A DNA stretch of 64,000 bases from the NCBI GenBank assembly GCA_049115715.1, contig JAGDZQ010000034.1, positions 124,001-188,000 of the forward strand. Reading direction: 5' to 3'. The translations under genes were made by a program, and so were the position numbers. Source of the stretch: JAMZMI01 sp049115715 (GTDB lineage Bacteria > Bacteroidota > Bacteroidia > Cytophagales > Cyclobacteriaceae). Shown piece after piece: positions 51,339 through 61,111 of this stretch. The stretch's first letter is position 1. Each line of letters starts with the position of its first letter. The notes beneath the pieces were generated by a model that saw nothing but the letters and a program-made list of their open reading frames with translations, had not been told where the DNA came from and searched no databases.

Positions 51339-52430
51339 TTAAAAAATAAACGGAACGGGACATCTTAGTTCACGAACGTCTCTCGCCGGCTTGCGAGGAT
51401 TGGCAAGGCTAAAGGCATAAGATATCGAAATCTCGTGGGCTCCTCCACTTCCAATCCCTAAATCTGAAATGGTATAGTCGAAACTATAGCCAATCGTAAG
51501 ATCGTTTTTGGATACTCCGACCATACCGATAATAGCTTCATTGTTTGCGATCCCACGCAGGCTCTCAAGTGGAATACCTCTGTACCAAAGACCCAATATT
51601 ATGGGCTCGAGAGTGAAATAAACTCCCAAGTCAAGTTGCTTAAATTCTCCTTGCTGTCTGTAGTTAAACGATGGGGTAAAGCTTCTCTCTCTACCCTTGG
51701 TTGATAGTTTTGCCTTCCTGCTTATAGCCGAGAAAGGAATTTTATAACCTCCATGAAGTGAATACTTTCTCGGAAGTGGCGCGTTTCCTCCCGCAATTGA
51801 TTGATTGGGTTCCAGAACATGGTGAATGGAATAGCCAAGCCAAGCACTCGGATTAAAAATAATTCCACCGAAAGATGTATCAAAAAATCGTGCTGAAAGA
51901 CCACTATTGAAAGTTTCGGATGTCAAATCTCTGACTTGTCCCGTTTCATCAAATTGATCTCCAAAAGTCAGTCTATCGAAATTCAAATCGCGCCAATAAT
52001 AGGCAACTTCAACTCCCGGACGAAAGGTCCATTTATGAGTGAGTCGAACCTGATATGCGTATTGTAAGCCTATGGAAGTTGACTGAAGGCCTACGAGACC
52101 TTCTCTGTCTGTATTGACAATTAATCCTGCACTACTATTATAATCCTCAAAATTGTAGTCAATGAAAAAAGAATAGGTTTCAAAGGAGGCATCTATGGAA
52201 GGCCATTGATTTCGATAATTAATTCCAGCTCTTCCGCGCTGATTGATCCCAACCAATCCCGGATTGACATACATAGGTGCTGCGTAATATTGAGAGAACT
52301 GAGGGTCTTGTGCCTTCAGATTGTCATTGCTTAGAAAAGTCAACAACAAAAAAGCTCCCGCGAGCACGCTAAACCTATTTTTACAAATGATTTGATTATT
52401 TCTCAAGTGGATCAAAAGATGTTGAATCAA
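51339..52430 (-). CDS. PorP/SprF family type IX secretion membrane protein
   Basis: A 363-residue outer-membrane protein. After a signal region (about 20-42, ending LKA-Q) comes the family start DPQFSQYYAAPMYVNPGLVG. The rest is beta-rich with GYSFDYTISDLG and a C-terminal strand near residue 345. PorP/SprF proteins anchor T9SS clients with type B C-terminal domains at the surface, and such a client gene is divergent at 52724. The start is not certain; in-frame Met codons are few. Confidence 0.92.
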   Translation of the reverse strand: MIQHLLIHLRNNQIICKNRFSVLAGAFLLLTFLSNDNLKAQDPQFSQYYAAPMYVNPGLVGINQRGRAGINYRNQWPSIDASFETYSFFIDYNFEDYNSSAGLIVNTDREGLVGLQSTSIGLQYAYQVRLTHKWTFRPGVEVAYYWRDLNFDRLTFGDQFDETGQVRDLTSETFNSGLSARFFDTSFGGIIFNPSAWLGYSIHHVLEPNQSIAGGNAPLPRKYSLHGGYKIPFSAISRKAKLSTKGRERSFTPSFNYRQQGEFKQLDLGVYFTLEPIILGLWYRGIPLESLRGIANNEAIIGMVGVSKNDLTIGYSFDYTISDLGIGSGGAHEISISYAFSLANPRKPARDVRELRCPVPFIF

Positions 52431-52723
52431 AGTTGCTAATCTAAGTAATGTAACGATAAGTTGCTCGTTAGTATTTTATGTTAATTTTAATGAGTTCACA
52501 ATATGATCATAATTTTTTGGGGCTTTTCCAACATAAAAGGGAGCTCCTCTGGATCGGAAATGATTCTCCTTTGGGTCAATTATGATGGTCGATGACTGTC
52601 GGGTATTGTGATTTCAATATGATAAAAACATATTTTAGGAGGTCATATTGCGAACTCAGGTTAATTTTACCTAGTGTTGTGATCTGAGGATAGCCCTCAG
52701 AAGTTTAACCTTTATTTAGGTCA

Positions 52724-55700
52724 ATGAGGTTTCTGTTTCAGTCAGGTGTATATATAGTCGTTTTTTGCTTTTGTGCAATAGCCCAGCTCTCAGCTCAAAA
52801 TATTACTGAGAAGAATTGGTTTTTTGGAAATAGTCAGCAAAATCTTGTCTTCGACAAGAGTGGCAGGGGTGTTGTGTTAGAGGAAGATCAGCAGACACCT
52901 TTTGGTACAGGTGGATCGTCGGTAATAAATGATCAGTTTACAGGTGATCTGCTTTTCTATACTGATGGCAGAAATACATATGATGCTAACCACAATCTAC
53001 TTCCGGGCGTATCTATCGATCCTCTGTCTGCCAACACAGACTTCAATCAAGCTGTAGTAACCTGCCCTGTACCGGGTAATCTTTCGCAATATTATATTTT
53101 CACGAATTCTGATACTGAAATTAACTATAGTATAGTGGATGCTAGTCTACCGGGGAATAGTACTTCTGCTCGCTTCCCTTTGGGAGAGTTCGTTGGTCCT
53201 GTAAATAGAACCATGAGTTTGACAAACCAATCCGAAGGAATGATCATACTCGAATCTGGTGATGGCACGAGCTATTGGTTGATCTCTCAAAGCAGAGATA
53301 GCCATGAGTTTCATATTACTAGTATCGACAACTCTGGGGTGTTTACAACGAGAGACACTACACTTTTTTCTGCAACCATTCCTTCATTTGAAGTCAACCA
53401 GTTCGGACACTACGCTTACAATGCTGACTCTGTGGATTTGGCATTGGCTCCCAAGGATTTCAACCGAAATATCTTAGTTCTTAACTTCAATACTAATTCA
53501 GGAGAAATATCTATTAAGAGTTCATTGAGAAATACAGGAGGACCTGATGAAATCTATGATGCTGCCTGGTCTTCTGATGGCTCCAAACTTTACTTTTCGG
53601 TACTTGGAGATAGTACAGATGTAGGGGGTCTTTTTCAAGTAAACTTTGCTGATACGGTAGACACGGATCCATTTCTTGTTCATGACTTGGGAGTACAAGT
53701 GTATCGAAGTTATGGTCTAAGGAGAGGTATTGATGATCGAATTTACCATTTGTATCAGGAGAGTCAAGGTGATCCATTCCAATTGGGCAGAATAGAGTTT
53801 GCCGAAAATGAGGTTGCATTACTAGTATATAATGATATTGTTTTTGATGAGGATTTTAATGGAACTCAGTTTCCTTCGTTTGCTCCTCCTCAGCTACCGA
53901 TGTTTACCAGTGTCAGTTTCGATTACAGGGATAGCTGTCAAGGGAATGCGACACTTTTCTTTCCGGAGGTTGATCCTGAACCGAATAATTACTTCTGGCT
54001 ATTTAGCGATGGCGTAGCATCCAATGCATCTTCTCCTATTCGCTCCTTTGAACCAGGGTCTTATAACGTAACATTAGTAGCAGAACTCAACGGCAGATTC
54101 GGCACTTTCAATCAAATGATTGACATCATAGCTGGAGATACTGTGGATCTTGGTAATGACACTACGATATGTATTGGGGATATGCTTGAGCTCGATCCTC
54201 AAGTTGCAAGCGGAGTAGAATATGTATGGAATACAGGAGAAACTACCCCAACCATATTTGCAAATTCTGATACAACACAGGTGTATTGGGTGAATGTAAC
54301 AACCACAAGCGGTTGTAAAACTTACGGTGAGATCACAGTAACTGTTTATACTTCTCAGCCTGATCAAGCAAGCAGTCAATGGTACTTTGGTGAACGGGCA
54401 GGGCTGGACTTCACCAATGGAGCACCTGTGGCTATCGTAGATGAAAATATGATGTCCTCTCCCGAAGGTTGTGCTTCTATATCGGATATAAATGGAGACC
54501 TGCTATTCTACACCAATGGATCTACGGTTTGGAACAAAGAGCATGACGTCATGATGAACGGAACACTAATTGGAGGGGACAGCACAGCTGCTCAATCAGC
54601 TTTGATAATACCGTTTTCGGACGATGACACTTTCTTTTATATTTTCACTTCCGAAGAAGTTTATGGAGATGATGCATACAGCTTAAAATACTCTATCGTT
54701 GATATCAAAGAAGATACTGCACGTGGTGCGGTCATTAAAAAGGGGGTTCCCCTGGTCAATCAAAGCAGCGAACGCGTAACATCGACAGGGTTCGATAGCC
54801 CGATCATTCTTACTCACGAATTTGGCAATAATAACTTCAGGGCTTACTCGATAAGTGGTAACGGAATCTCTGAGGCAACTCACTCATCTATTGGAGAGCC
54901 GCACTTAAAAGAAAATGAACTAAACAACAGCGGATACATGAAGTTTTCTCCATTGGCATCTGATATTTCCGTGCTGATTCCGGGAGATTCAAATCTGGTC
55001 GAAATCTTTGATTACAATTTTTTCAATGGGGCGATCGAGAATCCTCGTCTTATTAATCTGGAGACCACTTCTGCTACCGCACAGGCCTATGGCTTAGAGT
55101 ATTCTTCGGATGGCCAAAAACTGTATGTCTCCATATCTGACAACCCGGTTTCCAGCATACTTCAGTACGATCTTGACAGTATGTTTTCTCAAAACCCAGC
55201 TGCTGACATAGAAGCCACTCGTTTGGAATTGACAGGTCCAACATTGCCGGATTATGGAGCTCTACAGATGGGCCCTGATGGGGTAATTTACTTGGCAATT
55301 GATAATAACTCTAACCTAGGATCGATCTCAGGATCCGCATCTGACACTCCCGGCTTCACCGAAACAGCTATTGATGTGGATGCTGATGCTTCAGGAAGGC
55401 TTAGCCGCAAAGGCTTACCTAACTTCACTCAATCTGGTGGAGACGGAGCTCAAGCCTCCGCTTCGGTATCTGTAGCCTGTGTGGGGCAGGAAACCAGTTT
55501 TTCGGGAAATGGGTTAGATCCAAATCAGCAAGTGGAATTTTTTAATTGGAATTTTGGAGATGGTACTTTTTCCGGATTGATGACGGGAGCCGATACTACT
55601 CACATTTACACTTCTCCAATAGATACTTTAGCTACGCTGACTATTACTAATAGCTGTAACGATAGCATAATCGTATTGACTCAGCCAATACAGGCATTTT

Positions 55701-56980
55701 TCATCCCACAAGAGCCATTGGTGCCTGAGGACACTGCTCTCTGTGGCGGAACGGTCACATTGACGATTTGGGATCAGGATGATCCAGACCTAAGTTTCTA
55801 TTGGTCGTCAGGAGACACCACAAGAATGGCGACTTTCACATCTGTTGGAATTGTAGATGCAGCCATTATTAATAATACTAGCGGCTGCAGTTCTGACACG
55901 GTAAGAGTCTTTATTGGTGATGGCGGAAATATAGTTGACTTGGGAGAAGATTTGCAATTCTGCCAAAACGACCCATTTCCTACTCTCGACTCCAATAATC
56001 AGGGCCCTGACTATGTCTGGAGAAGGGACGGTATTATTATTGGCGACTTACAAACCCAAAGTGTGTCTACATCCACCGAGGGTACGTTTGTTTACTCAGT
56101 AGCTGTAACAAACGAGTTCACAGGATGTACAGCAATTGATAGCGTAGAGGTTGTCATTTTACCTGCTCCTGATATAACACAGGTGAATACTATTCAGCCT
56201 GACTGTGGAGAGGCAAACGGATCACTCAGCGTACTATTCAACGATGGAGGAAGTTATACCTACGAGCTGACACAAGATTCCATTACATATGGGCCATTCA
56301 ACTTTGATGGGCCAGGAACAAGTCCTCCTATTTCAGATTTGCTCTCCGGAACTTATCTTCTAAATGCTACCAATAATATAACAGGATGTAGAAGCACGGA
56401 TGTAATGCTGCTTGAAGACGATGCTCCATTTGAAATGGAAGCTATTTCTGACAATGGATGTCTAAGGTCTGGTGATATCAGAGTCGTCTTGAGAAACTTT
56501 ACAGGCACAAGAGTCGATATTAACGTATTAAATTCTGATGGTGAATCTGTATATCTTGAAGACAATCGCTCAGCATCCAGTATTTTTATTCAAGATCTAG
56601 ATACTGGAGTCTACTTCGTATCAGCGAGACAAGTAATTGAGCCAATGTGTTTGCAAACTGATACCGTGAGATTGGAAGCAGAGCTTAGTTGCTTCCGCGA
56701 GATTGCTGCTCCGAATGCTTTTAGTCCTAATGGTAATGACATGAATGAGGAATTTTTCGTCTTCCCTAGCGACTTTATCGATACGTTCGAAATATTCATT
56801 TACAATCGATGGGGACAGATCGTTTTCAACTCGCAAGACGCTAATTTCAGATGGGACGGAAGTTTTCAGAATCAGCCCGCCCCCCCTACTACCTATGCTT
56901 ACAAAATGATATTCACAAGTACAATTGAACCAGAAATCGGTGAAATCGTACAGTATGGATCGATAACTCTTATTAGGTAA
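52724..56980 (+). CDS. Giant secreted protein with gliding-motility-associated (type B, CHU_C) sorting domain
   Basis: A 1418-residue secreted protein with a signal peptide (about 1-24, SAQ). Two similar halves each begin with a beta-propeller-like region (NWFFGNSQQNLVF near 31 and QWYFGERAGLDF near 550; both contain GDLLFYT). Each is followed by a PKD-like or Ig-like domain (FWLFSDGVASN near 425; WNFGDGTFSG near 943). Further Ig-like domains occupy about 1000-1300. The end is the type B T9SS domain (about 1325-1418, FSPNGNDMNEEF and FNSQDANFRWDGSF), which routes through T9SS with a PorP/SprF partner. The divergent PorP/SprF gene (293 bases away) probably serves it. No enzyme active site is seen, so an adhesin is a reasonable guess. 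Confidence 0.9.
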   Translation: MRFLFQSGVYIVVFCFCAIAQLSAQNITEKNWFFGNSQQNLVFDKSGRGVVLEEDQQTPFGTGGSSVINDQFTGDLLFYTDGRNTYDANHNLLPGVSIDPLSANTDFNQAVVTCPVPGNLSQYYIFTNSDTEINYSIVDASLPGNSTSARFPLGEFVGPVNRTMSLTNQSEGMIILESGDGTSYWLISQSRDSHEFHITSIDNSGVFTTRDTTLFSATIPSFEVNQFGHYAYNADSVDLALAPKDFNRNILVLNFNTNSGEISIKSSLRNTGGPDEIYDAAWSSDGSKLYFSVLGDSTDVGGLFQVNFADTVDTDPFLVHDLGVQVYRSYGLRRGIDDRIYHLYQESQGDPFQLGRIEFAENEVALLVYNDIVFDEDFNGTQFPSFAPPQLPMFTSVSFDYRDSCQGNATLFFPEVDPEPNNYFWLFSDGVASNASSPIRSFEPGSYNVTLVAELNGRFGTFNQMIDIIAGDTVDLGNDTTICIGDMLELDPQVASGVEYVWNTGETTPTIFANSDTTQVYWVNVTTTSGCKTYGEITVTVYTSQPDQASSQWYFGERAGLDFTNGAPVAIVDENMMSSPEGCASISDINGDLLFYTNGSTVWNKEHDVMMNGTLIGGDSTAAQSALIIPFSDDDTFFYIFTSEEVYGDDAYSLKYSIVDIKEDTARGAVIKKGVPLVNQSSERVTSTGFDSPIILTHEFGNNNFRAYSISGNGISEATHSSIGEPHLKENELNNSGYMKFSPLASDISVLIPGDSNLVEIFDYNFFNGAIENPRLINLETTSATAQAYGLEYSSDGQKLYVSISDNPVSSILQYDLDSMFSQNPAADIEATRLELTGPTLPDYGALQMGPDGVIYLAIDNNSNLGSISGSASDTPGFTETAIDVDADASGRLSRKGLPNFTQSGGDGAQASASVSVACVGQETSFSGNGLDPNQQVEFFNWNFGDGTFSGLMTGADTTHIYTSPIDTLATLTITNSCNDSIIVLTQPIQAFFIPQEPLVPEDTALCGGTVTLTIWDQDDPDLSFYWSSGDTTRMATFTSVGIVDAAIINNTSGCSSDTVRVFIGDGGNIVDLGEDLQFCQNDPFPTLDSNNQGPDYVWRRDGIIIGDLQTQSVSTSTEGTFVYSVAVTNEFTGCTAIDSVEVVILPAPDITQVNTIQPDCGEANGSLSVLFNDGGSYTYELTQDSITYGPFNFDGPGTSPPISDLLSGTYLLNATNNITGCRSTDVMLLEDDAPFEMEAISDNGCLRSGDIRVVLRNFTGTRVDINVLNSDGESVYLEDNRSASSIFIQDLDTGVYFVSARQVIEPMCLQTDTVRLEAELSCFREIAAPNAFSPNGNDMNEEFFVFPSDFIDTFEIFIYNRWGQIVFNSQDANFRWDGSFQNQPAPPTTYAYKMIFTSTIEPEIGEIVQYGSITLIR

Positions 56981-56996
56981 TATCAGTTAGGTCAAT

Positions 56997-57572
56997 ATGT
57001 CTTACTTCGATGAAGTTTATAAAAAATTGTTTCCCAAGAAAACAAAGGGTCCCATTCTTCATGAAGTATTAAAAAGAAGCGATGCTTATTTGGATCAGTA
57101 TGATTTGTGGAAAGACTCCTCGTTACCTTCGGAATTGATTGGGGAGATTGCTGAATCACTAAGGTTAAAAGCCGAAGGAATTATCAAAAACCCCAATGTG
57201 CATCAGTTTTCGGGAGAGTCCTCAAATGGTTTTGCAATCACCTATAATTCTGACATTGATCAAATGCACTTTCATTTCCTTTTTGATCTTTTTGCAGAAA
57301 AGGTAAAAGCTCTTGATTATAGAGTCTCCATCAGTGACCTTATTGTGACTGAAAAGAATGGTTATGTTGAATCAAAAGAGAAACACTACCTCAAAATAAA
57401 ACCAGCAGAACAGACTCCAATCGATCAAAAATTTGGAAACATTGTCATTGAATTGATACGCATAGATGAAGTACCCAGCTTCATTCGTCTGATGGCCAAC
57501 ACTTACAATGATCATCTCTATAAATCACCCAAAAAATTCAAGGAACTGGCAGAATATTTGCTTCAATCCTAA
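56997..57572 (+). CDS. Cytoplasmic protein of unknown function
   Basis: A 191-residue protein without signal peptide, 17 bases after the giant T9SS gene. It has an alpha/beta pattern with conserved-looking IGEIAESLRLKAEG and SFIRLMANTYNDHLYKSPK. I do not recognise a family. Position suggests co-transcription with the surrounding surface-protein genes, perhaps as a cytoplasmic partner. Confidence 0.65.
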   Translation: MSYFDEVYKKLFPKKTKGPILHEVLKRSDAYLDQYDLWKDSSLPSELIGEIAESLRLKAEGIIKNPNVHQFSGESSNGFAITYNSDIDQMHFHFLFDLFAEKVKALDYRVSISDLIVTEKNGYVESKEKHYLKIKPAEQTPIDQKFGNIVIELIRIDEVPSFIRLMANTYNDHLYKSPKKFKELAEYLLQS

Positions 57573-57585
57573 TCCTTTGATTAAT

Positions 57586-57954
57586 ATGAGAATCATGATT
57601 AAACATATAAGAAATTTACTCCTTACCCTCTTCATTATTGGGATATTTTCTTTCCAGAATAAAGAGGGATTTTTACCAACCAAGCTTAAAATATCCGTTA
57701 TTGATAATCTTGGCAACTTCGTTGAGGGTGCATCTGTGAGTATTTATACTTCAGAAGAGGATTATCGTGCAAGTGAAAATGCCATTGCTAGGGTCTCATC
57801 CAATGAAAAGGGACAAGCTTTATTCAAAGGCTTAGAACCAATCTCCTACTACATCGACGCACAAAAAGGAGACTTAAATAACAATGCCGCTGGAGTCAAA
57901 ACAGCCGCATTAAAAGAAGGCAGAGTCAACAAGGTCAATACCATTATAGAATAG
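57586..57954 (+). CDS. Small secreted protein with carboxypeptidase-regulatory/SpaA-like domain
   Basis: A 122-residue protein from ATG at 57586 (57595 is also possible). An N-terminal hydrophobic signal (IRNLLLTLFIIGIFSF) is followed by one Ig-like beta-sandwich of CarboxypepD-reg/SpaA type (LKISVIDNLGNFVEGASVSI, EKGQALFKGLEPISYYIDA). No C-terminal sorting domain is present. It starts 14 bases after the upstream gene's stop and ends two bases before the next start, so all three genes are tightly linked. Confidence 0.75.
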   Translation: MRIMIKHIRNLLLTLFIIGIFSFQNKEGFLPTKLKISVIDNLGNFVEGASVSIYTSEEDYRASENAIARVSSNEKGQALFKGLEPISYYIDAQKGDLNNNAAGVKTAALKEGRVNKVNTIIE

Positions 57955-57956
57955 CT

Positions 57957-60755
57957 TTGAGACTATCCAATCTACTTCTTCTCTTCTCAATTTTACTGCT
58001 ATCAATCTCAACTAAAGAAGAAGCAGACTTCTCTATCCCCGTTCTGGATGCGAAGACTATTCTCGGAAGCAAAGAAAATCCAAACGCAAGGGCAGATTAT
58101 GAAAATCAAATGCTTGTCAATCCTCAAACTGGAGTTATCCCCATAGGAATTCGAGATAGAGAAATCCAATTTGAGTCCAAACTCATAAATGAAGAAGAGT
58201 ATCTCATAAGATCCAACGCTCGCAAGACTCAAATCAATTGGGAGCTCGCTGGCCCATTCAACGTTGGAGGCAGAACTCGGGCTGCTGCCATAGATATTAG
58301 AGACAGCCAAGTAATAATATCTGGAGGAGTATCTGGAGGAATATGGAAAACAAAGGATGGAGGACTATCCTGGGAAAGAACTACTCATCCCGACATTCAC
58401 AATGGAGTCTCATTTCTCATTCAAGATACAAGAGTCAATAAAAGAAATATATGGTATGCTGCCACTGGAGAGAGAAATGGTAACTCAGCAAGAGGGATAG
58501 GCGCTCCATATAGAGGCAATGGCATTCTCAAGTCTACAGATAACGGAGCAAGTTGGTCATTTCTCGAATCGACCCAAAACTCCTCTCCTGAAGTATTCAA
58601 TAATCAGTTTCAGTATGGATGGAGTATGGTTATAAATAATCAAAAGAGCACCGAGAACGAATTATTTGTGGCTTGCTACGGAGGCATTCTTAAATCCACA
58701 GATGAGGGAGAATCGTGGGAAGTTGCTCTTGGCAATCAAAGGTTCGACCTAACTCCTGACACTGATTTAAACACTTCAGCAGACCCATCCTATACCCACA
58801 TCATACAAAACGAAAATGGTCAGTTTTTCGCATCAATGAGTGCTTTTACCTCTACCGATAGTCAATACGAAAATGCAGGATTCTACTTCTCCCAAGATGG
58901 AGAAGAATGGCACAAAATTACTCCTCCGGGTTTTTCTGCAATACACGAAAGAACCGTAATTGGAGCATCGAAATCAAACCCAAACAAGGTTTATTTTCTC
59001 TCTTATGTAGGAAATAATAACAACCAACTTTGGGTTTACAATTTTATTCGATTTGCGGCCGGACAGCCAATAGGTTCATGGACAAATCTTTCTGAGAATA
59101 TCCCTGCATTTGGAGGTGAGACAGGCGATTTCGATGCGCAGGGAGGTTATAACATGCTAGTGTGTGTCCATCCAGAGAATGAAAACATTGTTTTCTTAGG
59201 TGGCACAAACTTATACCGGTCTACCGATGGTTTTGAATCCTCCAAAAACACCAAATGGGTCGGCGGATATCTTAATGGGTCGACTAACCAATACCCCTCT
59301 CATCATGCAGATCAGCACCTACTGATGTTTTATCCAGATGATGCAAGCAAGGCACTCTCTTGCCACGACGGTGGGCTTAGCATTTCTACAAGCATTATCG
59401 CTGATTCTGTGCAATACCGAAGCATTAATAATGGATACCTCACATCTCAATTTTATAGTATTAATCAACAACAAGACGAGGCTACCGATATTATTACCGG
59501 AGGCATGCAAGACAATGGAACCTACATTCGAGAGTCTTTGGGAATCAACCCAGCATGGGTCAAATTGGTACTAGGAGATGGAGCCTACACCGCGATTGCC
59601 CCAAACAAGAACTTCGTGTATGTTGGACTTCAAGAAGGACTCATATTTCGATTAAGCCTCAATTCCACAAATGAAATCATTGGGTTTGGAAGAGTGGATC
59701 CTGCTGGAGCTGGAGAAGAATCCGGGCAAGGCTATTTATTTGTCAATCCGTTTATTCTTGACCCACTCAATGCCAATAAAATGTATGTAGCCGGAGGAGA
59801 TGTGATTTGGAAAAACAGAAACCTTACTCAAATACCCAATGGTTCTCAAAACAAAACAGATATCGGCTGGAAAGAGCTTAGAGACTCCCGTATAAGTGAA
59901 GGTATTTTTACGACGTTAGAGAAATCTCAAGATGTATTGTATGGTGGGATATTTCGACAAATACCCGCTATCGCAAAGGTTACTTCTGCCTCTGTAGAAG
60001 GAGCTGAGGAAGTCTCTATACTTACACCTGCCAACTTTCCAGAGCAAGGCTATATTTCATCAATTGTAGCTGATAATGAAAATCCCGAATTCGTGCTCGT
60101 AACATTGTCTAATTACGAGATCCCCTCCATTTTCCTTTCTACGGACGGAGCGAATACATTCAAAAATGTAAGCGGAAATCTGGAAGAAAACGCAGACGGA
60201 TCTGGCGATGGCCCTAGTGTCAGATGGGTGGAAATTGCCCCTACTCAGAACGGAAACCGATATTATGTCGGTACCAGCATTGGGCTTTTCAGTACAGATG
60301 AGTTAGATGGAGCAAATACAATTTGGACGAAAGAAGGGGAAAACGTAATAGGCCGATCCGTAGTTACCATGATGAATTATAGAGGATTAGATGGGCGAAT
60401 GGTTGTGGCTACACATGGAAACGGAACCTTTCGATCTTTCATAGATGACCCCAAAGCTACTTTCTACAATACAGCAGAAGACTTCAGAGTAGAGCAGAAC
60501 TACCCAAACCCTTTTACCGATGATACGCTGATAGAATTTTCATTGCCAAATGACGGGATGGTAAGAATAGATATTTTCGACTCTCAGGGGCAGATAGTAA
60601 GAAATCTCCTGTGGGGTTATCAATATGCAGGAGCCAACTCTGTAGAATGGGACGGAAAAAACAGTTATGGGGCTGACGTAAGAAACGGGATTTACTATTA
60701 CCACCTTAGCTACAACGGGAAAACAAAGACAAAGAGAATGATTTCGATCAGGTAG
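57957..60755 (+). CDS. Secreted beta-propeller protein with T9SS type A sorting domain
   Basis: A 932-residue protein starting with TTG at 57957, two bases after the upstream stop; no in-frame ATG gives a signal peptide (RLSNLLLLFSILLLSIST), so translational coupling from the upstream gene is likely. The body is a sialidase/VPS10-like beta-propeller with Asp-box repeats (TKDGGLSWERTTH, STDNGASWSF, STDEGESWEVAL, STDGANTFKNVSG). The C-terminal about 90 residues hold a type A T9SS domain with QNYPNPFTDDT and FDSQGQIVRNL ending TKRMISIR. Catalytic residues of true sialidases are not seen. Function unknown; probably a surface-attached binding protein. Confidence 0.87.
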   Translation: MRLSNLLLLFSILLLSISTKEEADFSIPVLDAKTILGSKENPNARADYENQMLVNPQTGVIPIGIRDREIQFESKLINEEEYLIRSNARKTQINWELAGPFNVGGRTRAAAIDIRDSQVIISGGVSGGIWKTKDGGLSWERTTHPDIHNGVSFLIQDTRVNKRNIWYAATGERNGNSARGIGAPYRGNGILKSTDNGASWSFLESTQNSSPEVFNNQFQYGWSMVINNQKSTENELFVACYGGILKSTDEGESWEVALGNQRFDLTPDTDLNTSADPSYTHIIQNENGQFFASMSAFTSTDSQYENAGFYFSQDGEEWHKITPPGFSAIHERTVIGASKSNPNKVYFLSYVGNNNNQLWVYNFIRFAAGQPIGSWTNLSENIPAFGGETGDFDAQGGYNMLVCVHPENENIVFLGGTNLYRSTDGFESSKNTKWVGGYLNGSTNQYPSHHADQHLLMFYPDDASKALSCHDGGLSISTSIIADSVQYRSINNGYLTSQFYSINQQQDEATDIITGGMQDNGTYIRESLGINPAWVKLVLGDGAYTAIAPNKNFVYVGLQEGLIFRLSLNSTNEIIGFGRVDPAGAGEESGQGYLFVNPFILDPLNANKMYVAGGDVIWKNRNLTQIPNGSQNKTDIGWKELRDSRISEGIFTTLEKSQDVLYGGIFRQIPAIAKVTSASVEGAEEVSILTPANFPEQGYISSIVADNENPEFVLVTLSNYEIPSIFLSTDGANTFKNVSGNLEENADGSGDGPSVRWVEIAPTQNGNRYYVGTSIGLFSTDELDGANTIWTKEGENVIGRSVVTMMNYRGLDGRMVVATHGNGTFRSFIDDPKATFYNTAEDFRVEQNYPNPFTDDTLIEFSLPNDGMVRIDIFDSQGQIVRNLLWGYQYAGANSVEWDGKNSYGADVRNGIYYYHLSYNGKTKTKRMISIR

Positions 60756-60873
60756 CTAACTTAGAAGCAAAAGCTTCTACTAGCATCTTCAGTTCTTCAT
60801 TCAGTTTTTCATTCAAAATATTTCCATCAATATCGATTTTACCATTTAAATCTCCGTGCAAGCTGCACTTCTA
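60748..60873 (-). pseudogene. Short open remnant in frame with, and downstream of, the 60874-61029 gene
   Basis: After the TAA-TAG stops of the small membrane protein gene the same minus-strand frame stays open to TGA at 60748-60750. A TTG at 60861 would give 37 residues beginning LHGDLNGKIDIDGNILNEKL and ending in an amphipathic helix (LVEAFASKLAT). The translation looks protein-like, not random, but has no good start codon. It may be the tail of a decayed gene or a tiny independent gene. It overlaps the end of the beta-propeller gene by 8 bases on the other strand. Confidence 0.35.
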
Positions 60874-61029
60874 TTATCTAAATGTAAAGATGGCCAACCC
60901 GTAAGCTCCAACCATAAACCAAAAATGATAATTGACAAGGTTTGGAATAAAACCAAGTTCCATAAATACAAGGCCTAGGGCTATAACGATAGAAACTAAT
61001 CTTAGAATATTTTTTGTGCTTTTGTTCAT
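60874..61029 (-). CDS. Small membrane protein of unknown function
   Basis: A 51-residue protein from ATG at 61029 (an ATG at 61101 would add a basic non-hydrophobic extension). It has two predicted membrane helices (about 7-25, ILRLVSIVIALGLVFMELG, and about 35-50, FWFMVGAYGLAIFTF). Two adjacent stop codons end it. Likely a genuine Bacteroidota membrane mini-protein, but no function is recognised. Confidence 0.6.
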   Translation of the reverse strand: MNKSTKNILRLVSIVIALGLVFMELGFIPNLVNYHFWFMVGAYGLAIFTFR

Positions 61030-61111
61030 GGGTACGGTTGTTTGACAGTAAATATAATTGTGGCCTGAAAGTTTTCGTCTTTTTTTAGGAATATTGTGCA
61101 AAAATTAAAGA

